Of a stretch of DNA of 64,000 nucleotides, positions 45,235 through 53,618 are shown in pieces; positions within the stretch are counted from its first letter, which is position 1; the number at the start of each line of letters is the position of its first letter. The notes under the pieces are model-generated. The model was given only the letters and a program-made list of their open reading frames with translations, had not been told where the DNA came from and searched no databases. Source of the DNA: Salinibacterium sp. UTAS2018. GTDB taxonomy: Bacteria > Actinomycetota > Actinomycetes > Actinomycetales > Microbacteriaceae. The position numbers and the translations under genes were made by a program. The stretch covers positions 1,240,001-1,304,000 of the forward strand of contig NZ_CP035375.1 in NCBI RefSeq assembly GCF_004118935.1. The letters run 5' to 3'.

Positions 45235-48200
45235 TTAGATCGAGAGACCCGGTTCGTCTGCATTCGCTGTGGCCTGTGGCAGGTTCAGTGATGTTGATGT
45301 CTTGCGCGCCGTCTGCTTCACATCCGCGTTCTCTAGATCGTTGCTCAGCTTGCGGTAGCGCGCAGCGAACTGGCTTCGCTGAGTTGTGTCGCGCTCGATT
45401 CTCTCGATAACCTTCAGCTTGGCCGCTTCCAATATGTCTATGGACTCCGGCTTTCCATCACTGATCTGCGCGCTGTGGTTGCGCGCTGCGCGCGTGGCTA
45501 GGCGCGCGTCCAGCTCGCGAACTGTCTGGCGATCGCGCGTGAGTCGGCTCGACACCTTCTCCAGCTGCTCATGCACCTCTGCACGCGCAACGAGGACCGC
45601 AGGACGTCGCGGATCGTCCGCAGGAATACCCACAACTAGCTCGGGCTCGTTACCTTCATGGGTGCGCGCAGCGCGGGCCAGCTCTGATGCTGCAGCGGCG
45701 CGAGAGTCATCAATAGTGATCTCCACACGGCCACGGCGCATCGACTCCGCAATCGTGTCAACGGCCTGACTACGGTTGCCCGCGACCACAACACTCTCGT
45801 TGTGGCGCCGTCCACGAGTCATCCCAACATATAAACCAGCAGCGTCGACACCCGGGCCAACGATGGCAACGTCAGTTGTTTCCCCCTGGATGCCGTGCAC
45901 CGTGGATGCGTAGGCAAGGTGCAGGTGTTTTGTGCCGTACTCGCGAGTAACGATCCGGGTGTCGCCGGCTTGCGCAGCGTTCTCCAGCACGATCTCTTCC
46001 GAGCGGATCTTCTTCACGACCCACAAAGCACGGTTCTCAACGCCAGTATTCGAATCATTGCGGCGGGTCTGTACGACATCGCCTTCCAAGAGGCGTTGTC
46101 CTTCTTGGCCTTCGGCCAGACGATTGATTGTCAGTTGGCCACGAGCAACGCGTTCGCTCTGGATGCTCTCATTTACGAGTTGTGCGTCAGAATTTGTGCC
46201 GGTGACTAGGGCGATGCTCTGGCCTGCTCCAGCGGCTTGGAAGTATCCCGAGACCATGTGGGCGCGTGCGTCGATGTCGTTAGTGACGCACGCAACGTGT
46301 CCGCCGTCGTAAAGTTCGCGGGCAACATCCGTGGCAGCTTCTTCGCTGCCGGGGTCGCGCAGTCGCATTGACAGGCGCCCATATTCGGCATCCTTGAAAC
46401 GGTGAATTGCGGTCAGCTCGACCACAGCGGTGGAGCGCTGTTTGGTCAACGCCATTGCGCCGGAGTGTCCGACTGGGGCGGCCTGCAGGTGGTCGCCGAC
46501 CATCGCAATCCCTGCTCCCGTTTGCTCGGCCAAGATCGCCAGTGCGCGTGCCGCGTTCAGGTCGATCATTCCTGCTTCGTCGACGACGATGCGATCGCCG
46601 GGGTGAAGTACGTGCTTGCGAGGGCCTTCATAAATGGCACCGGTGTCGGCGCTCACTGAGCCGACCTCCAGCTGCGACCAACGTTGGACACCGGCAGCGT
46701 CCGGTCCAAAACGCCACCCGTTGTCGTACAGCAGACCGTGCAGCGACGATGCCGTCGCGCCCGTCTCACGACCAGCGACGCTAGCCGCTTTCTTAGTCGG
46801 GGCAACGACGACGAGCTGGCGACCCTGCTCCGTCAGCGATGCCGCTGTGACCTTCAGCATGGTCGTCTTACCAGTACCGGCAGGTCCAGTGACTGTCACC
46901 AAACGGTCGGTGCCGGCGATCGCTGCAGCGGCGTTCGTTTGCCCTTCATCCAGTCGGCGGCCGTCGTCCAGAACACGACTAGCGATGGTGTCGATCGCGC
47001 CAACGGCAACGGGCTCGCCTGCCTCAATGAGCAGGTCGAGCTGGTCTGCAAGCTGCGTTTTAAGCACCGCAGTATCGGCAGCCATGAAGTGCTTGACGTG
47101 ACCCGGAAGAGCATCCACATCTTCAGAAAGTTCGACAGTCTCAGCCGAAACTGCTCGAGCAACGACGTCCTCGAGAAGCTCGGAAACAAGTGCCCGGTCA
47201 AGAACAATTCCGCTAGCGGCGACGGCACGACCTGCACCGGCACGGATGTCGTAGTGACTAAATCGACCACCGGTACCAGCCGAACGGCGATCAGCATCGG
47301 CGATCGCTTGGGCGGCCAAAAGGTCACGGTCAAGCTCTCCGATATGAACTGCAGCTACCCCAGTAGCGACTCGCGCCCCCAACACTTTGGGGTCGAGTTC
47401 CAACAGTTCGTCACGCACAATCTCAGTCCAGCGAGCCTCGTCAACCTTGCCGGGCTTGTTCGGGCGCCCTGCCGCCCAGGCCCAACGGTCGATCGCAGTC
47501 AGCACGTTGTGGTCAGGTTCCTGACCCGGATTGGCGGCTTTCCAGTCAGCAAGTTTCAGCGCCCGGTTCGCCTCAATTTGGTTCGAGCGACGCGACAGCG
47601 GACGCACCAAATGAGCCAGCTGCTCGATCTCTCCAGAGGCATCCAAAGTGAACCCTTTCGCCGCCAACGCAGCGATCCATTCTGGGTCAGTACGGGCGGC
47701 CAAATCGCCCTCAGAATTGACCACAGTTTGGAAGCGTAAAGCCACCCGTGAATCGACGTTTGACCATCGTCCGTCGACGCCACGAACCTTCATGTTCAGC
47801 CACAGATGACGGTGCTTATGAGGGTCCAAAGAACGCGACCGTTCGTGCTTGAGTTCCACCACTTCAATGCGGGAAAGCTCTTGCCGGATTGCCCCGCCAG
47901 CGCCGCGCCGAGCGTTGAGTTCGGACTGCCAGGTAAGCAGCACACGGTCGCGCAGGCGGTCTTGGAGATACTCGAACTCGGCCGCCAACTCGGCATCGAG
48001 AAGAGCCGCTAGCGAAAAGGACTTCGGAGAATTGACCGTTGCATCCAGCAAGAGGTCGGCTTCTGGAGACGGAAGTTCGCGCCCGCGGTGCTCGCCGGTT
48101 TCGGGATCAGAACCACCGATCCACGCCTTCAATTGGTCACGGCTGAGCGAGTCAGAGAACGTTACACCGTCCTCGACCACAAAGCGTTCCATCACACCAT

Positions 48201-48339
48201 TGGTGTAGCCGGCTGCCGCTTCGGCCCCTGCCGATGCAGTTATGTGCGAGTCGCAGGTGCCACCAAACGCGTAGTCAAGAGCTTGCCGGACACCCTGAGA
48301 AGCGACCCCTCGCTTCCATCTGGCTATCCCTCCGCGCAT
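45235..48339 (-). CDS. traA: MobF relaxase-helicase (TraA/TrwC-like)
   Basis: 1,034 residues. N-terminal relaxase: Tyr residues near 23 and 45 are nucleophile candidates, and the metal site is HKHRHLWLNMKV (about 173). C-terminal SF1 helicase: VTGPAGTGKTTMLKV (about 485), VVVAPTKKAA, HPGDRIVVDEAGMID, VGDHLQAAPVG, ASTVHGIQGETTDVAIV, and YVGMTRGRRHN. It nicks oriT, stays on the 5' end and is delivered by the coupling protein while the helicase unwinds. Unlike classical TrwC there is no YY pair near the N terminus. The opposite strand to the T4SS operon. Confidence 0.88.
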   Translation of the reverse strand: MRGGIARWKRGVASQGVRQALDYAFGGTCDSHITASAGAEAAAGYTNGVMERFVVEDGVTFSDSLSRDQLKAWIGGSDPETGEHRGRELPSPEADLLLDATVNSPKSFSLAALLDAELAAEFEYLQDRLRDRVLLTWQSELNARRGAGGAIRQELSRIEVVELKHERSRSLDPHKHRHLWLNMKVRGVDGRWSNVDSRVALRFQTVVNSEGDLAARTDPEWIAALAAKGFTLDASGEIEQLAHLVRPLSRRSNQIEANRALKLADWKAANPGQEPDHNVLTAIDRWAWAAGRPNKPGKVDEARWTEIVRDELLELDPKVLGARVATGVAAVHIGELDRDLLAAQAIADADRRSAGTGGRFSHYDIRAGAGRAVAASGIVLDRALVSELLEDVVARAVSAETVELSEDVDALPGHVKHFMAADTAVLKTQLADQLDLLIEAGEPVAVGAIDTIASRVLDDGRRLDEGQTNAAAAIAGTDRLVTVTGPAGTGKTTMLKVTAASLTEQGRQLVVVAPTKKAASVAGRETGATASSLHGLLYDNGWRFGPDAAGVQRWSQLEVGSVSADTGAIYEGPRKHVLHPGDRIVVDEAGMIDLNAARALAILAEQTGAGIAMVGDHLQAAPVGHSGAMALTKQRSTAVVELTAIHRFKDAEYGRLSMRLRDPGSEEAATDVARELYDGGHVACVTNDIDARAHMVSGYFQAAGAGQSIALVTGTNSDAQLVNESIQSERVARGQLTINRLAEGQEGQRLLEGDVVQTRRNDSNTGVENRALWVVKKIRSEEIVLENAAQAGDTRIVTREYGTKHLHLAYASTVHGIQGETTDVAIVGPGVDAAGLYVGMTRGRRHNESVVVAGNRSQAVDTIAESMRRGRVEITIDDSRAAAASELARAARTHEGNEPELVVGIPADDPRRPAVLVARAEVHEQLEKVSSRLTRDRQTVRELDARLATRAARNHSAQISDGKPESIDILEAAKLKVIERIERDTTQRSQFAARYRKLSNDLENADVKQTARKTSTSLNLPQATANADEPGLSI

Positions 48340-48649
48340 GCGTCAAGAGTACCTCACACTCAATAGTGCCTGCGTGCATCACACTATCTTTCTCTCTTAA
48401 TCGTTACTCGTCTCCTTTACTCGTCATCTCGTAGAGGGCATGTGTCATCGTGCATTCTGCACGTCCTTTTCTCTTCTGCTCCGACGTCGCTTCTTCGTCG
48501 GGGCAGAAGAGGCTTTAGTCAGCTCGGCGCTATCGCGCCCGCTGACAGCGACCACCAACCCACGCAGCGGACATCCACGAGCAAGCTCACCGAATAACAG
48601 CAGAGCAGCAATGAAGGGAAGTCGGGCACACCGGCCCGCGCTAATGAAA
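48340..48649. other. Candidate oriT region upstream of the relaxase
   Basis: A gap of about 310 bp without a convincing gene. Near the relaxase start it contains an inverted repeat ATAGTG (48363-48368)/CACTAT (48382-48387), then two direct repeats TTACTCGTC at 48404-48412 and 48417-48425 with 13-bp periodicity, in a TC-rich stretch. Inverted repeats followed by direct repeats beside a relaxase gene suit an oriT; no known nick sequence was recognised. Confidence 0.4.
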
Positions 48650-48682
48650 GTGGCCTTGCCGACGCAATGTCGGCAAGGCCAC
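48650..48682 (-). terminator. Perfect 14-bp hairpin
   Basis: GTGGCCTTGCCGAC (48650-48663) and GTCGGCAAGGCCAC (48669-48682) with a 5-nt loop. On the minus strand it is followed by TTTCATT, so it would terminate transcripts from the decayed gene just upstream on that strand. Confidence 0.7.
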
Positions 48683-48705
48683 GAACGAAGTGCACAGGGC
48701 GGCGG

Positions 48706-49230
48706 TTACCAGCCGACCTCGTGCGTCGATACCGCGGTGGGCTGTTGAGTCCGGTTACCCGGAACCTCGGGACCCGGCCCGGAACGCCGAACGCCCGGCG
48801 CAGGCTCGGCGTGCTTCTCCGTATCCTTCTCCGCCTGCTGAGCGGAGAGCACATCGTTCACCGAACGCTGCCGTTGGCGAGCCGAGGCGAGAGTCAGCTT
48901 CGAGAATCTCGGACTTGAGCGCGGCGTCTTCTTGCTGGATTTCACCGATGATTCTGGGCACTGCCAAGGCTCGATTTCCGAGCTGACGGAAAAGCCCTAA
49001 ACCACCTCCCAGGAGCTCGCTACAAGACACCTTCAAACTCGACCGAGGCACACCATCAAGACGCACCGCGAGGTACGGCTCTTGCCCCATTCCAGGATCG
49101 CTCTGACCTTCACTTCGAAACCTCCATCCGACCCAAGCGTTCCGAAATTGGTTCTCGCCGTTCGGGGTGAAGAATTCGGATCTAGGCTCTCGCGGACGAG
49201 CTTCGATGCTCTACCTCGATAGTTCAACAT
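48706..49230 (-). pseudogene. Remnant of a large ICE helicase/methylase gene, C-terminal end
   Basis: Three overlapping minus-strand frames join into one plausible protein. First GTLGSDGGFEVKVRAILE, then (shifted) EPYLAVRLDGVPRSSLKVS...GLGLFRQLGNRALAVPRIIGEIQQEDAALKSEILEADSRL, then (shifted) ASARQRQRSVNDVLSAQQAEKD, ending at 48706 just before a terminator. The run GGF-x-V...L-x-V...LGLFRQLxNRAL..LP..I...E.E...LK.EI resembles the C terminus of the large SNF2-helicase/N12-methylase proteins of actinobacterial ICEs. At least two frameshifts and loss of nearly all the 5' end mark it as decayed. The family assignment is from pattern memory and is uncertain. Confidence 0.4.
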
Positions 49231-49274
49231 TTAAAGCGTCCCCTCAAATTCCACCCGATAGAAATTATTGCTGC

Positions 49275-49300
49275 TTCGTACGAAGAAAAAAATATTGACA
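49275..49300 (+). promoter_or_regulatory. Possible promoter and palindrome before the lipoprotein gene
   Basis: Palindrome TTCGTACGAA (49275-49284) is followed by an exact TTGACA (-35-like, 49295-49300) in an AT-rich stretch. The -10 element is unclear. The palindrome may be an operator. Confidence 0.35.
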
Positions 49301-49396
49301 ATACCTCGGGGTGGTGTTTCTATCTCAATACGCAGAGTTTTATTCACCATCCGTTTGTTCAGTCGGACACACGGAGAGCTGATAGGGGAGTTTCAA

Positions 49397-49888
49397 ATGC
49401 TCAGTAGGCGCCGGAAAGTACTCACAAGTCTCGTTGCTCTTGCCTTATTTACTGCGCCTCTGAGCGCCTGCACGGCACCATTGCCTGGAGGCGCTGGAAA
49501 CTGCCAGTTGAGCGCTGACTACCCTCACAAGTCCAGCACAAAACCCGGGTTTATAGATGGAAAAGGCAAAGTCACTTGCAAATTCACTACGGGAAGTCTC
49601 ACAAGTCTAAAAATCGAGACACGTATTCAGAAGTGGAACGGTTCGGCGTGGACTACCGTCGCAAATACAACGAATTCGACGACCAAATCCACCGTTAAAT
49701 CTAAAGTGACATATACAGGAGTTAGCCTCTTCATTGTTTGCCAGACCGGCACTTTCCGAACTCAGTCGAGAGCTGGCGGCTATCTCGATGGCGTGTATTC
49801 AGGTCTATCAACCTGGGAAACCACGGCTTACAACACAGGCATGAAGAATCCTTGTTCTGCTAAGCCGACCGTAGTGACTGTTCCGTAG
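49397..49888 (+). CDS. Small lipoprotein/secreted protein
   Basis: 163 residues. Basic start LSRRRKVL, hydrophobic core LVALALFTAPLSAC, then Cys: PLSAC looks like a lipobox, so a lipoprotein is likely. The mature part has Cys pairs (GNCQLS...VTCKF...VCQTGTF...NPCSA) suited to disulphides and is rich in Thr and Ser. No named domain. ATG at 49397 is preferred (AGGGGAG upstream). It starts a three-gene cargo cluster with a CPBP protease; low GC suggests separate acquisition. Confidence 0.6.
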   Translation: MLSRRRKVLTSLVALALFTAPLSACTAPLPGGAGNCQLSADYPHKSSTKPGFIDGKGKVTCKFTTGSLTSLKIETRIQKWNGSAWTTVANTTNSTTKSTVKSKVTYTGVSLFIVCQTGTFRTQSRAGGYLDGVYSGLSTWETTAYNTGMKNPCSAKPTVVTVP

Positions 49889-49897
49889 CGACACCGT

Positions 49898-50695
49898 GTG
49901 CTTGAGAGCAGTGACCTAAACCCAACCATGCCACGAGTAAGCGCACTCCATTTTCTAAGTCGTCTTGGGCCTGTACTCGCCGTTGTATCCATAATGGGGA
50001 TCTACTTAGATCCGCCACTTTCCATCACAGGCTCAGTGGTCGCGCTTCTCGTACTGGGAGCCTTGGCGGGCACCTACTACGCGAGAAGGGAGTTCGAGCG
50101 CGCTGCCATTCTCGGGATGCTGTTCATCATTTTCTTGCCAGGTCTCGCGAATTGGGACCTTGCAACTCCAGCTATCGGCGCCGCTCTCCTTCTAACCGCC
50201 AGCGTCATTTATCGACCCTGGCGGAGTGCATTCGCTTTAAACTCGTCTGTAGCGGTGGTGGTCAGTGCGTTCGCTGTTGTCCTTGGCGTCGTGGGTTTCC
50301 AAATCGTAAATAGCCTGAGAAGCTCTTCCAGCACGTCTATAGGCTGGACTGAGTTACCAGGTCAGGGCAATATCACTGCGACAGTTTTCTTCGTGCTGAT
50401 CGCTTCGGCGATTAACGCAACCTTCGAAGAGCTCCTGTGGCGTTTTGCAATCCCGCTTCTATTCCGAAGCTCGAAAGGGATGATCATCCAGTGGATTCTG
50501 GTGTCGATCTGTTTCGGAGTGGCCCATCTCCATGGCACGCCCGGCGGTATGCTGGGCGTGCTGTTCGCATCGATTTTCGGCTTTATGATGTGCGTGCTGA
50601 GGCACCTATCCCATGGGTCGATTACGTGGGTCATCGGTGTTCACTTTTTCGCGGATGTTATTTTGATTGGAGCGCTATATGGGATTTTCTTTTAG
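49898..50695 (+). CDS. CPBP-family intramembrane protease
   Basis: 265 residues with about eight helices. Motif 1 TFEELLWRFAIPLLF (paired Glu and Arg), motif 2 FGVAHLHGTPGG, motif 3 VHFFADVILIG: the conserved Glu/His/Asp set of CPBP (Abi) glutamic endopeptidases. Members process prenylated proteins or confer bacteriocin immunity in other bacteria. Start GTG at 49898, or ATG at 49928. Lies 9 bp after the lipoprotein gene. Confidence 0.82.
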   Translation: MLESSDLNPTMPRVSALHFLSRLGPVLAVVSIMGIYLDPPLSITGSVVALLVLGALAGTYYARREFERAAILGMLFIIFLPGLANWDLATPAIGAALLLTASVIYRPWRSAFALNSSVAVVVSAFAVVLGVVGFQIVNSLRSSSSTSIGWTELPGQGNITATVFFVLIASAINATFEELLWRFAIPLLFRSSKGMIIQWILVSICFGVAHLHGTPGGMLGVLFASIFGFMMCVLRHLSHGSITWVIGVHFFADVILIGALYGIFF

Positions 50696-51110
50696 TGACC
50701 AATTCGCAGAAATCGTTCGTCGGGCGAGGAACCCGGCTAAGGCTTATCTCTGTGATGGCGACCCCACTTCTGCTGTCGTCTGGGATATCGACAACGAAAT
50801 TACGATAAGACTTTCGCTAAAGGACGATGAGGTCTGGCTGATCGCGGGCTCTGGAACCATGGTCCGGTTCGTGGCAGACAGCAACGGCGACTTCGATCAC
50901 GACGGCATCGACTTCGTGATTAGCTCGATTCTCCTCTCTGAAGTGGTCGAACACTTTGGGGCCGCAGGAAAAATCGAATACGACTTTGTCGTCACTGGGC
51001 ACCGCATCGGACCGATGAATGAATACTCGGGTGGGTTAGCTGCTGAGGAATCGAAATTTCAGGCACGGATTGCGGGACCAATCGCTGCCGCCCAGATCGT
51101 GACCGAATAA
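50679..51110 (+). CDS. Hypothetical cytoplasmic protein of the CPBP cluster
   Basis: 143 residues, acidic, without membrane helices: GFSFSDQFAEIVRRARNPAKAYL, IRLSLKDDEVWLIAGSGT, FVADSNGDFDHDGIDFVISS. No recognised domain. ATG at 50679 has GGAG 7 nt upstream and the gene overlaps the protease by 17 nt, so the two are probably co-expressed. Function unknown. Confidence 0.55.
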   Translation: MGFSFSDQFAEIVRRARNPAKAYLCDGDPTSAVVWDIDNEITIRLSLKDDEVWLIAGSGTMVRFVADSNGDFDHDGIDFVISSILLSEVVEHFGAAGKIEYDFVVTGHRIGPMNEYSGGLAAEESKFQARIAGPIAAAQIVTE

Positions 51111-51253
51111 CAGGACGACGCCAAGGAGAAGCAGGCGGTGCGTCAACGCGCAACTCACTGCATCCCGAACCGCTTGATACGGATGAAATGTTGAGCTGAC
51201 GGCTGGATACGGAAAACTTGCAAGCGTCAATTTCGAGTACACCCTAAACAGAC

Positions 51254-51356
51254 GTCAAGGTAGGCCACCACTCCCCCAGCAACTACGTGTCAAGCTGAAG
51301 CCGCAATCGGCATTCTTGACACTAGCTGCAATCAGCTCTTAGAGTTCCCTTGACAC
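51254..51356. repeat. res-like site of the resolvase
   Basis: Repeated heptamers just before the resolvase start: GTCAAG at 51254, GTGTCAAG at 51287-51294, CTTGACAC at 51315-51322 and CTTGACAC at 51349-51356. The middle pair forms a 36-bp inverted repeat. This arrangement is like the multiple subsites of Tn3-type res sites. One TTGACA could also serve as a -35 box. Confidence 0.5.
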
Positions 51357-51363
51357 TATCGAG

Positions 51364-51933
51364 ATGGGAACAGTGGTGCAAACATTCGGCTACATCAGAG
51401 TCAGCACGTTGGACCAAAACTCCACCCGGCAACTAGACGGAGAGATCCTCGACCGGGTCTTCATGGATAAAGCATCCGGCAAAGATCAGAACCGCCCGGA
51501 GCTGGCGAAGCTCATCGATTTTGCTCGAGACGGTGACACCGTGTTGGTCCACTCGATGGATCGGCTGGCTCGCAACCTCGACGACCTCCGAGCGATAGTT
51601 CGGCAGCTGACGGATAAGAAGGTGCAGGTTCGATTCGTGAAAGAGAATCTGACCTTCACCGGAGACGACACCGCGATGGCCACGTTCCTACTCTCCGTGA
51701 TGGGGGCGTTCGCCGAGTTCGAGAGAGCGCTCATTCGTGAACGACAACGAGAAGGCATCGCCCTGGCCAAAAAGGCCGGCGTTTACAAAGGGCGGGGCCG
51801 TTCACTCAATGAAGATCAAGCGTCTGAAGTCGCGAAGCGTGCCGCGGCAGGAGAATCGAAAGCAGGACTCTCCCGTGAGTTCGGCGTTAGCCGCCAAACA
51901 ATTTACCAGTATCTTCGACCAACGTCGCGGTAG
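51364..51933 (+). CDS. Serine recombinase (resolvase/invertase family)
   Basis: 189 residues. Catalytic domain: TFGYIRVSTLDQNSTRQL with the active Ser in YIRVS (about residue 13), HSMDRLARNLDDLRAIV, ENLTFTGDD, GAFAEFERALIRERQREGIALAKK; HTH at the C terminus: SKAGLSREFGVSRQTIYQYL. Size fits a small Tn3-like resolvase/invertase. A multimer resolution or inversion role inside the ICE is inferred; the res-like repeats lie immediately upstream. ATG at 51364. Confidence 0.9.
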   Translation: MGTVVQTFGYIRVSTLDQNSTRQLDGEILDRVFMDKASGKDQNRPELAKLIDFARDGDTVLVHSMDRLARNLDDLRAIVRQLTDKKVQVRFVKENLTFTGDDTAMATFLLSVMGAFAEFERALIRERQREGIALAKKAGVYKGRGRSLNEDQASEVAKRAAAGESKAGLSREFGVSRQTIYQYLRPTSR

Positions 51934-52039
51934 ATGAAGGTTATGGCGGAAGTTGAAGCGCGGATATCATCAACGGCTAACAAGAAAGTCTCCGAGCCCG
52001 TAACGCTAATGGTCAATATTCGCTTCGCTAGCGCGCTGG

Positions 52040-52450
52040 TCAGCCACGGTCGGGGAAGCCGCCCTCATAGTCATTCCACATTCCCGCCAACATCTGCATC
52101 GCGTGCAACTGTTCCTGCACTGAAGCATCTTTACCAGCGAAGTCCATAACGATGTAGTTGATGACGAAGCCATCTTCAACGGACGAACCGAATGCCTCCG
52201 CATCATCACGAGAATCAAAACGATAGTAGTTAGCTTCTGCCGTGCTGTACGCCTCGACACAGTCAATAAGCGTTGCACACGCAGTGTCCGTGATGTCCTC
52301 GGCCTGGGTGGTCACATCGACGCCCTCTTCCACGTTCACTAAATCGTGCAGGGTGAGCTGGCCCTGTGGATCCAACAACGAACATCCAGCGAGAACCAAC
52401 ACGACGAACGCTAGACCCCCCATGCGGAAAGCAGTATGGCGTGAGTTCAT
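52040..52450 (-). CDS. Putative lipoprotein
   Basis: 136 residues. Lipobox VLVLAGCS (Cys about 23) after a hydrophobic stretch, then ACATLIDCVEAYSTAEANYYRFDSRDDAEAFGSSVEDGFVINYIVMDF, with two Cys. Secreted, membrane-anchored; no recognised domain. The DDAEAFGSS segment resembles the C-terminal parts of surface-exclusion or substrate-binding lipoproteins only loosely. Confidence 0.6.
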   Translation of the reverse strand: MNSRHTAFRMGGLAFVVLVLAGCSLLDPQGQLTLHDLVNVEEGVDVTTQAEDITDTACATLIDCVEAYSTAEANYYRFDSRDDAEAFGSSVEDGFVINYIVMDFAGKDASVQEQLHAMQMLAGMWNDYEGGFPDRG

Positions 52451-52556
52451 CTCATGATCCTTTCAGAAAGCCGCAAAGAGTGCGACTTGGGGGCACACTC
52501 TTTCGACGCGCGCATTGCAGTTGACAATCTCTAGTCTATATAGGTAGCTTTGCAGA

Positions 52557-52874
52557 ATGAAAGCTCTAGGTCGTTCCACTTCCGCTACAGCAGACGTCCT
52601 TGAGGTGTTTTTGTCTTCTGCAGAGCCAATCTGGGGTTTGAAGATCGTCAAGTTAACACAGCGACCCGCCGGAAGCGTCTATCCGATCTTGGAGAGGTTG
52701 GAAAACCTGGGTTGGACATCTTCGCAATGGGATAGCGACGCTGATCGCGCCGGACCGCGCCGGAGGCTTTATTCCCTTTCGACTGCGGCTCGAGCGGAAG
52801 CTCACGCCGCAGTCGCGGAGGTCAGAAGGCGAGAACTCAGAACTGCGGCCTCGAGGGTGGCGACGACAGCATGA
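52557..52874 (+). CDS. PadR-like transcriptional regulator
   Basis: 105 residues of winged-helix type: ATADVLEVFLSSAEPIWGLKIV, RPAGSVYPILERLENLGWTSSQW, and GPRRRLYSLSTAARAEA, the PadR/HTH pattern (SVYPxLxRLExxGW...GPRRRxYxLT). Truncated after the recognition wing with a short Ala/Arg tail. Coupled by ATGA to a membrane protein gene, a usual PadR-cargo arrangement; it likely represses that pair. Confidence 0.82.
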   Translation: MKALGRSTSATADVLEVFLSSAEPIWGLKIVKLTQRPAGSVYPILERLENLGWTSSQWDSDADRAGPRRRLYSLSTAARAEAHAAVAEVRRRELRTAASRVATTA

Positions 52875-53467
52875 ACCTCCCGGAGAAACTGATCAGAGCA
52901 ACCTCTCGAACACTGCCGCCGATCGCCAAATCTAGATATCGCGAAGAATGGTTAGCTGACTTGGCTGGTGCCGCTGAACTTGGGCTATCTCGCTGGACAG
53001 TTGTCGGCGGAGCTGCAATGGCGGCTTTCTCCATCGATCGCAAAAGTCCACGGACGGTACGGACTGAAAAGAATAGGAATTCTGTCAACCGATTCCAATG
53101 GGCTTCAGCCGCAGTCGGAAGTCTAGCCACGTTAGGTGTGGCGCTGTTTCTTTGGGGAGGCTACGAATCTTTCGAGATAGCTTCGATAATTTTCGGCGTT
53201 CAAGTATTGGTGATTTTTCTTGGGACGTTTGCACTCATCCCCTTATTAGGAGCGCTAATTCCAGCCTCCCGTTCTCCTCGCAAACGGGGGCTGCCCACGC
53301 TGACCTTCCTCATAGGTGTGGCCGCAGCACTTATTCTTTGCGCGGCGGGAACGTTATCGTTTCCCGCGCTCCTCACGGCTCCGATTGTTGTTATGGCCGC
53401 TCTCACGTCCGCAGTTGCGGCAACCATTATCGCAATAAGCAACAAAAGCAACCAACGAAGAATTTAG
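52871..53467 (+). CDS. PadR-coupled membrane protein
   Basis: 198 residues. Soluble N terminus with RYREEWLADLAGAAELGLSRWTVVGGA (seen in PadR-associated membrane proteins of actinobacteria), then four helices (about 75-195). ATG overlaps the regulator stop by 4 nt. Probably the target of the PadR-like protein; substrate or function unknown. Confidence 0.7.
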   Translation: MNLPEKLIRATSRTLPPIAKSRYREEWLADLAGAAELGLSRWTVVGGAAMAAFSIDRKSPRTVRTEKNRNSVNRFQWASAAVGSLATLGVALFLWGGYESFEIASIIFGVQVLVIFLGTFALIPLLGALIPASRSPRKRGLPTLTFLIGVAAALILCAAGTLSFPALLTAPIVVMAALTSAVAATIIAISNKSNQRRI

Positions 53468-53510
53468 ACAGCCGCGTACTGCGATCTGCAGCTTGTCAAA
53501 ACGATTTCTT

Positions 53511-53553
53511 AAAAAGGTTGAGCAGCTGCGAAAGCTACTGCTCAACCTTTTTT
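53511..53553. terminator. Strong bidirectional terminator
   Basis: AAAAAGGTTGAGCAG (53511-53525) pairs with CTGCTCAACCTTTTTT (53538-53553), a 15-bp stem bearing an A run and a T run, so it works on both strands. It lies between the PadR pair and the convergent DUF2599 gene. Confidence 0.88.
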
Positions 53554-53618
53554 GAGATACATCCCACGCCGAACCGCTGGCGAGGCTCTCCTGCTTCGGC
53601 GGCTCGGCTATGGCCTCA

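Noticed and set aside
46684..47739. 351-codon plus-strand frame
   Set aside because: Antisense to the relaxase-helicase motifs on the minus strand.
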